Shown here in pieces: positions 37,822-47,241 of a stretch of DNA of 64,000 bases. Both the position numbers and the translations under genes were made by a program. The first letter of the stretch is position 1, and each line of letters starts with the position of its first letter. The DNA lies in NCBI RefSeq assembly GCF_035920445.1, contig NZ_CP109162.1, positions 3,286,001 through 3,350,000 of the forward strand. Direction: 5' to 3'. The notes under the pieces are model-generated. The model saw nothing but the letters and a program-made list of their open reading frames with translations. It was not told where the DNA came from and ran no database searches. The stretch is from Nocardia sp. NBC_01730 (GTDB lineage: Bacteria > Actinomycetota > Actinomycetes > Mycobacteriales > Mycobacteriaceae).

Positions 37822-39881
37822 GCCCGGCCCTTGTCCGCTGATCGAATCTCGAAACCCTCGGCCGTCGGCGACGCGTTCTCCCGGTGGGCGATCCACGCGA
37901 CGATGGTGGCCACCGCGTCGTCCACCGGCACACCGTTGACCTGGGTGCCGTCGCGGAACCGGAAACTCACGGCACTCGCGTTCACGTCGCGCTCACCGGC
38001 GAGCAGCATGAACGGAACCTTCTGCGCGGTGTTGTTGAAGATCTTCTTCTGCATCCGGTCGTCGCTGCGATCGACCTGCGCGCGGATACCCTCGTCCTGC
38101 AACCGCTCGACAACCCGATCCAGGTGCGGCGCAAAGGCTTCCGCGACGGGGATGCCGACCACCTGCACCGGAGAGAGCCAGGCCGGGAACGCGCCCGCGT
38201 AGTGCTCGGTGAGCACACCGAAGAACCGCTCGATCGAACCGAACAGCGCGCGGTGGATCATCACCGGCCGCTGCTTGGTGCCATCGGAGGCCGTGTACTC
38301 CAGCCCGAACCGTTCCGGCAGGTTGAAGTCCAGCTGGATCGTCGACATCTGCCAGGTGCGGCCCAGCGCGTCCTTGGCCTGCACCGAGATCTTGGGGCCG
38401 TAGAACGCGGCGCCGCCCGGATCGGGCACAAGCTGCAGGCCGGAGGCCGACGCCACCTTGGACAGGGTCTCGGTGGCCTCTTCCCAGATGTCGTCGGAGC
38501 CGACGGACTTCTTCGGGTCCTTGGTGGACAGCTCGAGGTAGAAGTCGTCGAGGCCGTAGTCTTTCAGCAGGTCCAGCACGAACCGCAGCGTGTCGGTCAG
38601 CTCGCCGTGCATCTGCTCTTTGGTGCAGTAGATGTGCGCGTCGTCCTGAGTCATACCGCGCACCCTGGTCAGGCCGTGCACCACGCCGGACTTCTCGTAG
38701 CGGTAGACCGATCCGAACTCGAACAGCCGTAACGGCAGCTCCCGATACGACCGGCCGCGGGCGCGGAAGATCAGGTTGTGCATCGGGCAGTTCATCGGCT
38801 TGACGTAATAGTCCTGGCCGGGTTTGCGGACAGTACCGTCCTCGTTGAGCTCCGCGTCCAGGTGCATCGCGGGAAACATACCGTCGCGGTACCAGTCCAG
38901 GTGACCGGAGACCTCGAACAGGTGCCCCTTCGTGATGTGCGGGGTGTTGACGAACTCGTAGCCCGCCGCCACGTGCCTGCGGCGCGAGTACTCCTCGAGC
39001 TCTTTGCGGATGATACCGCCCTTGGGGTGGAACACCGGAAGGCCTGAGCCGAGCTCGTCGGGGAAGCTGAACAGGTCCAGTTCCAGGCCGAGCTTGCGGT
39101 GGTCGCGGCGCTCGGCCTCGGCCAGCAGATGCATGTGCTCGTCGAGCGCCTCCTGGGACTCCCACGCGGTGCCGTAGATGCGCTGTAGGTCTTCGCGGCT
39201 CTGGTCACCGCGCCAATACGCGGCCGAGCTGCGGGTCAACTTGAACGCCGGGATGAACTTGGTGGTCGGGATGTGCGGTCCGCGGCACAGGTCGCCCCAG
39301 ACCTTCTCACCGGTTCGCGGGTCCAGGTTGTCGTAGATGGTCAGCTCTTTACCGCCGACCTCCATGACTTCGGGGTCGTCGATACCCGACTTGTCACTGA
39401 TCAGCTCCAGCTTGAACGGCTCCTTCGCCAGTTCCACCCTGGCGTCCTCGACCTCGACCACCCGGCGCGAGAACCGCTGCGCGCCTTTGACGATCTTCTT
39501 CATCCGGGATTCCAGCTTGGCCAGATCCTCCGGGGTGAACGGCCGCTGGACCTGGAAGTCGTAGTAGAAGCCATCCTTGATGTAGGGGCCGATGCCAAGC
39601 CTGGCATCGGGGAATTCCTGCTGCACGGCCTGGGCCAGGACGTGCGCGGCGGAGTGCCGGATGACGTTGCGGCCGTCGTCGCTGTTCGCCGCGACCGGCT
39701 GCACGTCGACGTCGGCGTCGGGAGCCCAGGACAGGTCCTTCAGCTCACCGTCCACGCGTACGACGACGACGGTGTCCGGACCTTTGGTAGGCAGTCCCGC
39801 CGCACGCACCGCGGCGCCCGCCGTCGTCCCGGCCGGCACCCGGACGAGGGCGACTGGGCTGATGGGGGCTGAGGTGGTCAC
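37818..39881 (-). CDS. thrS: Threonyl-tRNA synthetase
   Basis: Charges tRNA-Thr. The 687-residue class II synthetase has the TGS domain, the editing domain ([17 protein letters not shown]), motif 2 ([13 protein letters not shown], with [15 protein letters not shown]), motif 3 ([15 protein letters not shown]) and an anticodon-binding domain. GTG 39881 has AAGGAG nine bases upstream. The leader upstream holds repeats. The gene heads the thrS-HIT-pgsA-acyltransferase-pimA-Nudix run. Confidence 0.97.
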   Translation of the reverse strand: MTTSAPISPVALVRVPAGTTAGAAVRAAGLPTKGPDTVVVVRVDGELKDLSWAPDADVDVQPVAANSDDGRNVIRHSAAHVLAQAVQQEFPDARLGIGPYIKDGFYYDFQVQRPFTPEDLAKLESRMKKIVKGAQRFSRRVVEVEDARVELAKEPFKLELISDKSGIDDPEVMEVGGKELTIYDNLDPRTGEKVWGDLCRGPHIPTTKFIPAFKLTRSSAAYWRGDQSREDLQRIYGTAWESQEALDEHMHLLAEAERRDHRKLGLELDLFSFPDELGSGLPVFHPKGGIIRKELEEYSRRRHVAAGYEFVNTPHITKGHLFEVSGHLDWYRDGMFPAMHLDAELNEDGTVRKPGQDYYVKPMNCPMHNLIFRARGRSYRELPLRLFEFGSVYRYEKSGVVHGLTRVRGMTQDDAHIYCTKEQMHGELTDTLRFVLDLLKDYGLDDFYLELSTKDPKKSVGSDDIWEEATETLSKVASASGLQLVPDPGGAAFYGPKISVQAKDALGRTWQMSTIQLDFNLPERFGLEYTASDGTKQRPVMIHRALFGSIERFFGVLTEHYAGAFPAWLSPVQVVGIPVAEAFAPHLDRVVERLQDEGIRAQVDRSDDRMQKKIFNNTAQKVPFMLLAGERDVNASAVSFRFRDGTQVNGVPVDDAVATIVAWIAHRENASPTAEGFEIRSADKGRA

Positions 39882-40205
39882 GGCTGCGCTCTCCTTGGCG
39901 TTCTCGTGTGCGGGCTGGTTCCCGCTGGATGGCCGATCGCGTGTTGGCTCCGGCGCGACCATGCTACTGTCCCGCCGCTCCGGGTCTTCAGGCCGCACTG
40001 GTCGGGTGACGCGGGATTTGCGTTCAGATCCTAGGTTTGGCGCTCCCCCGCCTCTCGGGGTCTTCAGGCCTACACGCAGGGCCCGCATTCAGGTCCTGCA
40101 TTGGGTGCCACTCCACTTCTAGGCGACCCGGCGAGTTACCCATTTCCTCACGAGATCAGTTGTCACTTCGGTTGTCGCTTCAGCCAGAACATTCACGGTG
40201 TTTCC
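39882..40205 (-). promoter_or_regulatory. thrS leader with a repeated 24-base element
   Basis: Two copies of a 24-base element lie at 39971-39994 and 40047-40070, identical at 22 of 24 positions (CCCGCC..CTC.GGGTCTTCAGGCC on the plus strand). Two more 13-base relatives at 40020-40032 and 40085-40097 match at 11 of 13 (GCRTTCAGRTCCT). On the mRNA strand CCCCGAGAGGCGGGG can form a hairpin. A T-box is not evident: I see no AGGGTGGNACCGCG-like core. The region looks like a structured or duplicated leader. Confidence 0.45.
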
Positions 40206-40847
40206 TCAGCTCTCGGCGGCGAGGTCCGCGAGCAATGCGTTTCGCTCGGCGGCGGGTCGTTTCGGGCAGGAGGTGCACATCGCGCAGCCTGGCACCTCGA
40301 ACACCAGGCAGCAGGAGATGCGCCGCACGAAGGTGCGTCCGCCGATCGCGACGAATCGCGGCACCGGCAGTTTGCCGCCGATCTCGGCAGCCAGCCGCGC
40401 GCCCACGTCGGGCAACCCAGCGTCCAGCGAGCGGTTGCCGATCGCGTCGGCGGCAATCGCCCACAGCGACGGCACGCCCGCGCCGGACACCTCGGCGACC
40501 GGCGCGATCACGGCGGCCAGCGTCTCACCCAACGCCGCGGCTCGGCCGACCGCCTCGTCGGCCGAGCGGCTGTGCACCCGTTCGACGCCGCCGTCGGGAC
40601 GCACCTCGCAGTCCAGCCGGTCCAGCGCGGCATCCGGCGCCTGCTCGCCGTGCGCGTACGCCCGCGCGGTCCCTTCCACCAGCGCGGAGGCGACCATGCA
40701 CCACCACAGCGTGCCCGCGATCCTTGGCGATGTGGTCCCCCAGGCGCGGCCCATCTCCGCGATCCGCGCGGCCAGCCACTCGGGCTCGGTGAGCCTCCGC
40801 CCCGGGACGTTGTTCACCGCTGTAGGGGGCTGCGCAACCATTCCCAT
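40206..40847 (-). CDS. FhuF-like 2Fe-2S protein
   Basis: A 213-residue protein with the C-terminal FhuF-type cluster motif: CC, ten residues, then CxxC (RRISCCLVFEVPGCAMCTSC). FhuF proteins reduce ferric siderophores. N-terminal domain is helical without other motifs. No siderophore transport genes lie beside it, so the substrate is open. The start is uncertain: ATG 40847 has GGAG four bases upstream, ATG 40841 is ten bases from it, and GTG 40817 would overlap the preceding gene's stop in GTGA. Confidence 0.78.
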   Translation of the reverse strand: MGMVAQPPTAVNNVPGRRLTEPEWLAARIAEMGRAWGTTSPRIAGTLWWCMVASALVEGTARAYAHGEQAPDAALDRLDCEVRPDGGVERVHSRSADEAVGRAAALGETLAAVIAPVAEVSGAGVPSLWAIAADAIGNRSLDAGLPDVGARLAAEIGGKLPVPRFVAIGGRTFVRRISCCLVFEVPGCAMCTSCPKRPAAERNALLADLAAES

Positions 40848-41245
40848 TCGACTCCGATCCAGCTACCCACGATCCCGAACGTTCCCAATGCCCACAATGT
40901 CGCCACGACCAACGCGGCGGTAGCGAACGCAGCGAATACTCGCATGACCGGACCCCGAGCGGAATACCACGCCATACCCTGGTGGTACTTGCCCCGCAGC
41001 CAGCCGAGTATCCGCCGCGCCCAGGCGAATTCGGTGGCTAGGATGCCGAGCCCGGCGAACACGATCGCCCAGCCGGGACCGGGATAGGGAATTGCCAGGA
41101 TGCCCACCGCGAGCACGGCGACTCCGGCCACCGCGACCCCGATCCGGTAGGCGAGGTTCAGCGTAGGTCGGCGCGCGAGCCCGGTTCGGAAGGCGCGCCA
41201 ACCGGTCTGCTTCTCCGTCGAGCTGGTCTCCACATCAGCGGTCAC
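40814..41245 (-). CDS. PGPGW-motif membrane protein (TIGR02611-like)
   Basis: A 143-residue protein with membrane helices at about 34-52, 58-72 and 101-124 and the family motif IPYPGPGWAIVFAGLGILATEF. The short cytoplasmic loop is basic (RRILGWLRGKYH). Function unknown; the family is widespread in Actinobacteria. GTG start at 41245. Overlaps the 2Fe-2S gene by about 34 bases and probably is co-transcribed with it. Confidence 0.85.
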   Translation of the reverse strand: MTADVETSSTEKQTGWRAFRTGLARRPTLNLAYRIGVAVAGVAVLAVGILAIPYPGPGWAIVFAGLGILATEFAWARRILGWLRGKYHQGMAWYSARGPVMRVFAAFATAALVVATLWALGTFGIVGSWIGVEWEWLRSPLQR

Positions 41246-41344
41246 GTCCCCAGGGTACGAGAATCGACCACACGGAACTCCGCTTCCATATGCCCGGATA
41301 GGGCGAACCCGTGCAACTCGGTCGGGTCCGCCCGTTCCCGTCGA

Positions 41345-43594
41345 TCACACGAGCTCCGGAGCATCGCGGCGACCAGCATCATCAATGTGTGCCAGCCCGT
41401 CCACGGTCACCTCGATGACCCGCGCGGTGGCGATGTCGAAGAACAGCCCCGACACCCGGACGCCGCGCTCGGCGACCGCCTTGCGCACCGCGGGGTGCCG
41501 GTGCAGCATCTCCAACTGCACCGCAACGTTCACCATCCCGAGCTGGTCCACCTCGCCGAACCCGGCTGCCTGCGCCGCGACCGCCACCGGATGGCCGAGG
41601 CGGAACCGCTCCAGGCTCGGCCGCGCGTGCGCGAGCCATGCGTCGACGCCAGGGACCTCGGTCCCGGTATGCAGCGCCGCCATCGCTCCACACGAGGAGT
41701 GCCCGCACACCACCACCGAGCGGACGTTGAGCTGCTCCAGTGCGAAGACCAGCGCGGCCTCGACCGACGCGTCACCCTCGACGGGCACAAGGTTGCCCAC
41801 GTTGCGCACGGTGAACAAGTCACCTGGACCGCTGTTGGTGATGACATTCGGCACAACCCGCGAGTCCGAGCAGGTCAGGAAGAACGAATCCGGGTCCTGC
41901 TTGTCGCGTAGCACGTCCAGGTGTGGTCGCACCACGTGTGCGTGGCGGCGGTGATAGGCCGCTACGCCCGCCGCAACCGGGTTCACGTGCGTCTCATCGC
42001 GGCGCCACGGGCCGAGGATGTCGTCCCAGACCGAACGAGCGAAGCTGCGCGCGGGCGGCCCCTCGGTAGCGTTGGCCATCCTGGCGCCGCCGATCTCCAC
42101 GAAATCGACGCTGCCGCCGTTGTTCGCCTGCTGGCGCGCCCACTCCTCGATGGCCTCGAAGACCGCGTGGTCGAGGAAGTCGACGGTCATCTCGACCGTC
42201 ACGTCGGCGTCCGCGGGCACCTTCGCGAGCTCGGTCGACAGCTTCGGCAGCGCGAGGAAAGTGGCCGAGCCGTCGATGGAGACCAGCCAGCGCTGCGAGG
42301 CGGGGATCTGCGCGGCGGTGATGGATACCTTGACTACCCGCCACAACAACAGGCCGAACGCCACCCCCAGACCGATCAGGACGCCCTCGAGCAGGTTCAG
42401 GAACACCACGCTGAGCACCGTCAAGGCATACACCAGCAGGTCACCGGTCCGCCGGGCCAGCCTGACATGCGCCAGCTTCACCAACTGAGTGCCGATCACA
42501 ATGAGCAGACCGGCCAGCGCCGCCTTCGGGATCTGCTCCACCACGGAGGCCAGCAACACCGAGAACACCAGAACCCAGATGCCGTGCAACACCGCCGACG
42601 CCCGGCTCCGCGCGCCGGCCTGGACGTTGGTGGCGCTGCGCACGATCACTCCGGTGACCGGCAGACCGCCGAGCAGGCCGGACAGCACGTTCGCGGACCC
42701 CTGACCGATCAGCTCACGGTCGAAGTTGGCGCGCTTGCCCGAGTGCATCTTGTCCACCGCCACCGCGGACAGCAAGCTCTCCACGCTGGCGATCAGCGCC
42801 ACGGTGATGATGGTGACCACCACGGCCGACCAGTTGCCGCTAGGCAGCTGCGGCAGACCGATCGCGTCGAACAGTGAACCGTTCAATACGATTCGCTCGG
42901 CGCCGGTCTGCCACACTAGCGACAGCACAGTGCCGGCCAACACCGCGACCAGCGGCCCTGGAACCGTTCTTACCTTGGCGGGCATGTACTTCCAGCCGAC
43001 CATGATCGCGATCACCACCACGCCGATCAACGTGCCACCGCCGTGTAGCGACATCAGCTGTCCGGGCAGCTCGGTGATGTTCTTCCACGCGGAGCTGTGC
43101 GACGAACCGCCGAGCAGCACGTGAACCTGTTGCAGCGCAATGGTTATGCCGATGCCGGCCAGCATCGCGTGCACCACCACCGGCGCCACCGCCAGCGCGG
43201 CCCTGGCGACCCGACTCAGCCCCAACAGGATTTGCAGCACGCCGGCCGCGCAGACGATGAAACCGGTTGTCTTCCAACCGAACTGGCTGATCGTCTCGGC
43301 TACGACGACGGTGAGGCCCGCAGCGGGGCCGCTTACTTGCATGACCGAGCCGCCGAGCAGTCCAGCGACGATACCGCCGATCACGGCGGCGATCAGGCCT
43401 GCGGCAACCGGAGCGCCGGAGGCGACGGCGATGCCGAGCGACAACGGCAACGCGACCAAGAAGACCACGATCGACGAGGGCACATCATGCCGAAGAATCG
43501 AGGTGAGGCGGCCGGAAAAGGGTTCGGAACTGCGGCCCGAGCCCGTCTCTGTGGGCGGTGACAGTGGCGGGGCTAAATCGTGATCGATAGCCAT
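41345..43594 (-). CDS. SulP anion transporter fused to STAS and beta-carbonic anhydrase
   Basis: A 749-residue fusion. Residues about 30-430 are the SulP transporter (about 12-14 helices, signature VSGPAAGLTVVVAE). A STAS-like domain occupies about 445-520. The C-terminal beta-carbonic anhydrase (about 545-749) keeps all zinc and dyad residues: C575, D577 and R579 in CSDSRVVP, and H632 and C635 in GHSSCGAM. The likely job is bicarbonate uptake coupled to CO2/bicarbonate conversion (inference). AGGAG is four bases before ATG 43594. A paralogue lies immediately upstream. Confidence 0.93.
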   Translation of the reverse strand: MAIDHDLAPPLSPPTETGSGRSSEPFSGRLTSILRHDVPSSIVVFLVALPLSLGIAVASGAPVAAGLIAAVIGGIVAGLLGGSVMQVSGPAAGLTVVVAETISQFGWKTTGFIVCAAGVLQILLGLSRVARAALAVAPVVVHAMLAGIGITIALQQVHVLLGGSSHSSAWKNITELPGQLMSLHGGGTLIGVVVIAIMVGWKYMPAKVRTVPGPLVAVLAGTVLSLVWQTGAERIVLNGSLFDAIGLPQLPSGNWSAVVVTIITVALIASVESLLSAVAVDKMHSGKRANFDRELIGQGSANVLSGLLGGLPVTGVIVRSATNVQAGARSRASAVLHGIWVLVFSVLLASVVEQIPKAALAGLLIVIGTQLVKLAHVRLARRTGDLLVYALTVLSVVFLNLLEGVLIGLGVAFGLLLWRVVKVSITAAQIPASQRWLVSIDGSATFLALPKLSTELAKVPADADVTVEMTVDFLDHAVFEAIEEWARQQANNGGSVDFVEIGGARMANATEGPPARSFARSVWDDILGPWRRDETHVNPVAAGVAAYHRRHAHVVRPHLDVLRDKQDPDSFFLTCSDSRVVPNVITNSGPGDLFTVRNVGNLVPVEGDASVEAALVFALEQLNVRSVVVCGHSSCGAMAALHTGTEVPGVDAWLAHARPSLERFRLGHPVAVAAQAAGFGEVDQLGMVNVAVQLEMLHRHPAVRKAVAERGVRVSGLFFDIATARVIEVTVDGLAHIDDAGRRDAPELV

Positions 43595-43742
43595 GACTCT
43601 CCTTCGCCGACTCGGCAGGTTCGCCGAAGTCGGTTGACGATCAACATGTCCAGCAGGGCACAAGACCGCGAACCGGCATCTCGCGGTGAAGCAGTTCCCG
43701 ACACAGCGATGGGTCGAGATGTAAACCGTAACAAGTGTATTG

Positions 43743-43760
43743 GTAAAGACTTAGCAAAGC
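43743..43760. promoter_or_regulatory. Shared upstream element, copy near the first SulP-CA gene
   Basis: GTAAAGACTTAGCAAAGC lies 149 bases upstream of the first fusion gene. The same 18 bases, with one difference, occur upstream of its paralogue. It is AT-rich against a GC-rich background and is a candidate binding site for a common regulator or sigma factor. Confidence 0.5.
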
Positions 43761-43880
43761 CTGAGAAGTTGGCGGATTGTGTGTAATTCGCCACTCTTCG
43801 CTTAGCTGTTATCGCTGTGGCCTGCCGCACAGTCGCGCCGAGCCGTTAGCCGGACCGGCGCATTCCCCTCCCGCCCGCCG

Positions 43881-46103
43881 TCAGGCCGGCTCCGCCGCGA
43901 TCTCTCCATCGTCGAACTCCGCGATGCCATCTACTGTGACTTCGATCACTCTTGCGGTGGCGATGTCGAAGAACAGCCCCGACACCGCGACGCCCCGCTC
44001 CTCGATGCCTCTGCGCACGATCGGATGCGCGTGCAGCGTCTCGAGCTGTACCGCCACGTTCACCATGCCCAGCTGGTCCACCTCACCGAACCCCGCAAGG
44101 GCCGCCGCGTCGGCCACCGGATGCCCGAGCCGGTAGCGCTCCAGACTCGGCCGCGCATGCGCCAGCCAGTCACCGAGCCCTGGCCCCGCCTGCACCTCGC
44201 GGTGCAGTGCGTCCATCGCCCCGCATGCGGAGTGGCCGCAGACCACCACCGCGCGCACGTCCAGCTTCTCCAGCGCGTAGATCAGCGCGGCCTCGACCGA
44301 GACGTCCCCGCCCGGGGTCGGGACCAGGTTGCCCACATTGCGGACGGTGAACAGGTCACCCGGTCCACTGTTGGTGATGACGTTAGGAACGATGCGCGCA
44401 TCCGCGCAGGTGAGGAAGAACGAGTCGGCGTCGGGCCGATGCCGCAGCCCGTCCAGGTGCGGGCGCAGGAGGTGAGCGTGGCCGCGGTGGTAGGCGGCAA
44501 TGCCCGCCACGATCGGATCCTCCCGGTTGCCGGTGCGCCGCCACGGTCCGATCACCTGGTCGATGACCTTCCTGGAGTGCCCGCGCTCGGGCGGACCGGC
44601 CAGGGCCGTGGCCATCCGCGCGCTGCCGATCTCGGCGAATTCGACCGTGCCGCCATCGGATTCGCGTCGGGAAGCCCAATCGGTGATCAGTTCGTAGGAG
44701 GCGTGGTCGAGAAAGTCGACGGTCATCTCCACGGTCACGTCGGCGCCGGCGGGCACCTTGGCCAGTTCCGCGGTCAGCTTCGGCAGCGCGAGAAAGGTGC
44801 AGGTGCCGTCGATGGTGACCACCCAGCGCCGCGAGCCGGGGATCTGCTCCGCGGTGATTGTCGCGCGGACCACCCGCCACAACAGCAGCGCAAACGCAAG
44901 CGCGAGCCCGATCACCATGCCCTGCAACAGGTTCAGGAACACGACACTCGAGACCGTCGTCGCGTAGACATATAGGTCGCCGGTGCGCCTGGCCAGCCGG
45001 ATGTGCGCCAGCTTGATCAGCTGCATGCCGATCAGGATGAGCAGCCCGGCCAGCGCCGCGGTGGGGATCTGCCGCACCAGCCCGGCCAGTGCCACCGCGA
45101 ACAGCAGGATCCAGACCCCGTGCAGCACCGTCGCCGCCCTGCTGCGCGCGCCCGCGTGCGCGTTGGTGATGCTGCGCACGATGACCGCCGCGATCGGCAG
45201 GCCGCCGAGCAGGCCGGAGACGACGTTGGCCGATCCCTGCCCGATCAGTTCTCGATCGAAGTCGGTGCGGGTGCCAGGCCGCGCCTTGTCCACCGCGATG
45301 GCCGACAGCAGGCTCTCCACGCTGGCGATAAGAGCGATCGTGACCATGGTCAGCACAATGACCATCCAGCTACCGGAGGGCACCGCGGGCAGGCCGAGGG
45401 AGTCCAGCAACGAGCCGTCCAGCACGATGCGCTCGACGTGGGTGGGCACGACCAGTGACAACACGGTCGCGGCCACTACCGCCACCAGCGGTCCCGGGAT
45501 CGCCCTGATCCGACTCGGGACGAACCGCCATGCGATCAGGATGACGATGACGACGAGGCCGATGCACAGGTCACTCTTGTGCACGGACCTCAGCTGATTC
45601 GGCAGGGCGACGAGACTGGCGAACGACGAGCTGAGCGAACTCCCGCCGAGCAGCACGTGCACCTGTTGCAACGCGATGATCACGCCGATACCCGCGAGCA
45701 TGCCGTGCACCACGACCGGGGCGATGGCCAGTGCGGCGCGCGCAACGCGGCTGAGCCCGAACAGGATCTGCAGAACTCCGGCACCGATCGTGATGAAACA
45801 GGTTGCTGCCCAACCGAAGTGGTGCACGCTCTCGGCGACGACCACGGTGAGGCTCGCGGTCGGCCCGCTCACCTGGACCGCGGAGCCGCCGAGTAGTCCG
45901 GCGACGACGCCGCCGACGACGGCCGCGATCAGCCCCGCGGCGACGGGGGCGCCGGAAGCCACCGCGACGCCGAGCGAAAGCGGAAGGGCGACAAGGAAAA
46001 CCACGATCGAGGCAGGCAGGTCGTTGCGACCGATACTGGCTAGACGTGCGGAAAGGCCCACGCGCGGCGACGTCAGCGGTACGGAATCGGTGTCGGTGGA
46101 CAT
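43881..46103 (-). CDS. Second SulP-STAS-beta-carbonic-anhydrase fusion
   Basis: A 740-residue paralogue with the same three domains and strong similarity throughout. It keeps the carbonic anhydrase residues in CADARIVP and GHSACGAM and the SulP signature VSGPTASLTVVVAES. The start is ATG 46103 with AGGAG five bases upstream. The two genes are 286 bases apart, so each probably has its own promoter. A recent or maintained tandem duplication is likely; differing N-termini suggest some divergence in function. Confidence 0.93.
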   Translation of the reverse strand: MSTDTDSVPLTSPRVGLSARLASIGRNDLPASIVVFLVALPLSLGVAVASGAPVAAGLIAAVVGGVVAGLLGGSAVQVSGPTASLTVVVAESVHHFGWAATCFITIGAGVLQILFGLSRVARAALAIAPVVVHGMLAGIGVIIALQQVHVLLGGSSLSSSFASLVALPNQLRSVHKSDLCIGLVVIVILIAWRFVPSRIRAIPGPLVAVVAATVLSLVVPTHVERIVLDGSLLDSLGLPAVPSGSWMVIVLTMVTIALIASVESLLSAIAVDKARPGTRTDFDRELIGQGSANVVSGLLGGLPIAAVIVRSITNAHAGARSRAATVLHGVWILLFAVALAGLVRQIPTAALAGLLILIGMQLIKLAHIRLARRTGDLYVYATTVSSVVFLNLLQGMVIGLALAFALLLWRVVRATITAEQIPGSRRWVVTIDGTCTFLALPKLTAELAKVPAGADVTVEMTVDFLDHASYELITDWASRRESDGGTVEFAEIGSARMATALAGPPERGHSRKVIDQVIGPWRRTGNREDPIVAGIAAYHRGHAHLLRPHLDGLRHRPDADSFFLTCADARIVPNVITNSGPGDLFTVRNVGNLVPTPGGDVSVEAALIYALEKLDVRAVVVCGHSACGAMDALHREVQAGPGLGDWLAHARPSLERYRLGHPVADAAALAGFGEVDQLGMVNVAVQLETLHAHPIVRRGIEERGVAVSGLFFDIATARVIEVTVDGIAEFDDGEIAAEPA

Positions 46104-46229
46104 ATTTCTCCTTCGCCGGATCGAGTCGATCCGGTTCATCGGTCAAACATGTTCTGGCATCGAATGCGAGCGGCGAGCCGCTCGACCGCTCGTGGAGCGG
46201 CGACCCGTGACGCGAAGGCCCGACTGATA

Positions 46230-46247
46230 GTAAAGACTTCGCAAAGC
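46230..46247. promoter_or_regulatory. Shared upstream element, copy near the second SulP-CA gene
   Basis: GTAAAGACTTCGCAAAGC lies 127 bases upstream of the second fusion gene and differs from the 43743-43760 copy at one base. On the gene strand it is followed by TACTAT, a possible -10. Confidence 0.5.
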
Positions 46248-46430
46248 GCATGGAAAGGTTTTTGCTGCCCACGAGAGCAACCGCTATCAAATTGTGACTC
46301 AAGTCACAGTGTTGCAAAATGGCTTGCGGCGACGTTGAATGCTCGACCAAATGGCCGGACTGGCGATGTCGATCGACCGAGAGATGAAAGAAGACCGGGC
46401 GGACACCGCACCGGTCTTGTTTCGACTGAG

Positions 46431-46502
46431 TGGTCCCAGCTGGGATCGAACCAGCGACCTTCCGCGTGTGAGGCGGACGCTCTCCCGCTGAGCTATGAGA
46501 CC
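46431..46502 (-). tRNA. tRNA-Val (CAC)
   Basis: The acceptor stem GGTCTCA pairs with TGGGACC, with one G-T pair. D-arm GCTC AGCGGGA GAGC; anticodon stem TCCGC/GCGGA around CTCACAC (anticodon CAC); T-arm GCTGG TTCGATC CCAGC. Discriminator A; CCA is not encoded. Confidence 0.96.
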
Positions 46503-46925
46503 TGAGCTTCGTACCGGGCGGGATACCCTCCGGACGAGACGAAACATTAGCACGCGCCACGGGCAGTCCACCAAATCGCCACCCGGACAGGGACGGTCCA
46601 ACACGTCGACGAAAGGCTGTCGCCCCATCCCGCTGGCCTGCCCGCACGATCCGAATCGGCTGAGGGCGATCTCGACCAGCCTTCGTTCACCGACACCTGC
46701 CCCATGCGGCCACGGCGGACATCCTCGATGCCATCCCAGCCCCTGGATCGATGGCGCCATCCGACGAACCCCGATCCTCACCAACCACACACGCCACTGC
46801 GGCCACACTAGGCGACCTCCCCGATTTCCCCCTTTCTACCAGCGGATTTGTACCTTTCAGGAAGCGTCCGCTAATGTTCTGTCTCGCACCACGGAGGCCA
46901 GAACAAGCCTCCGAGAGGTCGAAAT
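46503..46925. other. Spacer between divergent tRNA genes
   Basis: About 420 bases with no convincing gene. It carries the promoter of the plus-strand tRNA operon and should carry that of the minus-strand Val tRNA: a TAATGT-type -10 is visible on the minus strand at 46544-46549. Confidence 0.5.
46847..46876 (+). promoter_or_regulatory. Promoter of the Gly-Cys-Val tRNA operon
   Basis: TTGTAC (46847-46852) and TAATGT (46871-46876) are separated by 18 bases. A TCTGTCTCG-like stretch follows the -10. The start would be near 46883, about 43 bases before tRNA-Gly. Confidence 0.55.
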
Positions 46926-46999
46926 GCGGATGTGGCGCAGCTGGCTAGCGCATCACCTTGCCAAGGTGAGGGTCGCGGGTTCGAATCCCGTCATCCGCT
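46926..46999 (+). tRNA. tRNA-Gly (GCC)
   Basis: Acceptor GCGGATG/CATCCGC is fully paired. Anticodon stem CACC/GGTG around TTGCCAA gives anticodon GCC. T-arm GCGGG TTCGAAT CCCGT. Discriminator T; CCA not encoded. Confidence 0.97.
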
Positions 47000-47045
47000 C
47001 GAGAGGTAGGGCCAGGCAACATTGGTACGCCGTCCCCCTTTACAC

Positions 47046-47116
47046 GGTGGAGTGGCCGAGTGGTGAGGCAACGGCCTGCAAAGCCGTGCACACGGGTTCG
47101 ATTCCCGTCTCCACCT
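47046..47116 (+). tRNA. tRNA-Cys (GCA)
   Basis: Acceptor GGTGGAG/CTCCACC is fully paired. Anticodon arm ACGGC CTGCAAA GCCGT gives anticodon GCA. T-arm ACGGG TTCGATT CCCGT. It lies 46 bases after tRNA-Gly. Confidence 0.97.
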
Positions 47117-47117
47117 C

Positions 47118-47192
47118 GCGCGATTAGCTCAGCGGGAGAGCGCTTCCCTGACACGGAAGAGGTCACTGGTTCAATCCCAGTATCGCGCACCA
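47118..47192 (+). tRNA. tRNA-Val (GAC) with encoded CCA
   Basis: Acceptor GCGCGAT/ATCGCGC is fully paired. Anticodon arm CTTCC CTGACAC GGAAG gives anticodon GAC. T-arm ACTGG TTCAATC CCAGT. CCA is encoded, unlike the neighbours. It begins one base after tRNA-Cys. Its 3' end faces an apparent integrase remnant. In M. tuberculosis the phiRv2 prophage is, from memory, at a Val tRNA of the equivalent cluster. Confidence 0.97.
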
Positions 47193-47205
47193 CCGTAGCA
47201 CCAGG

Positions 47206-47241
47206 TCAGACCCGGTTTTCGCCGGGTCTGATTTTGTTTGT
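47206..47241 (+). terminator. Strong terminator after the tRNA operon
   Basis: TCAGACCCGG and CCGGGTCTGA form a perfect 10-base stem around TTTTCG, followed by TTTTGTTTG. This is the clearest intrinsic terminator of the window, 14 bases after tRNA-Val. Confidence 0.85.

Noticed and set aside
39882..40205. A T-box riboswitch upstream of thrS.
   Set aside because: GTGGCACC on the gene strand hints at a T-box core, but the full AGGGTGGNACCGCG motif and a Thr specifier loop could not be found.
46299..46808. A 169-codon minus-strand frame crossing tRNA-Val (CAC).
   Set aside because: It reads through a tRNA gene and has no features of a protein.
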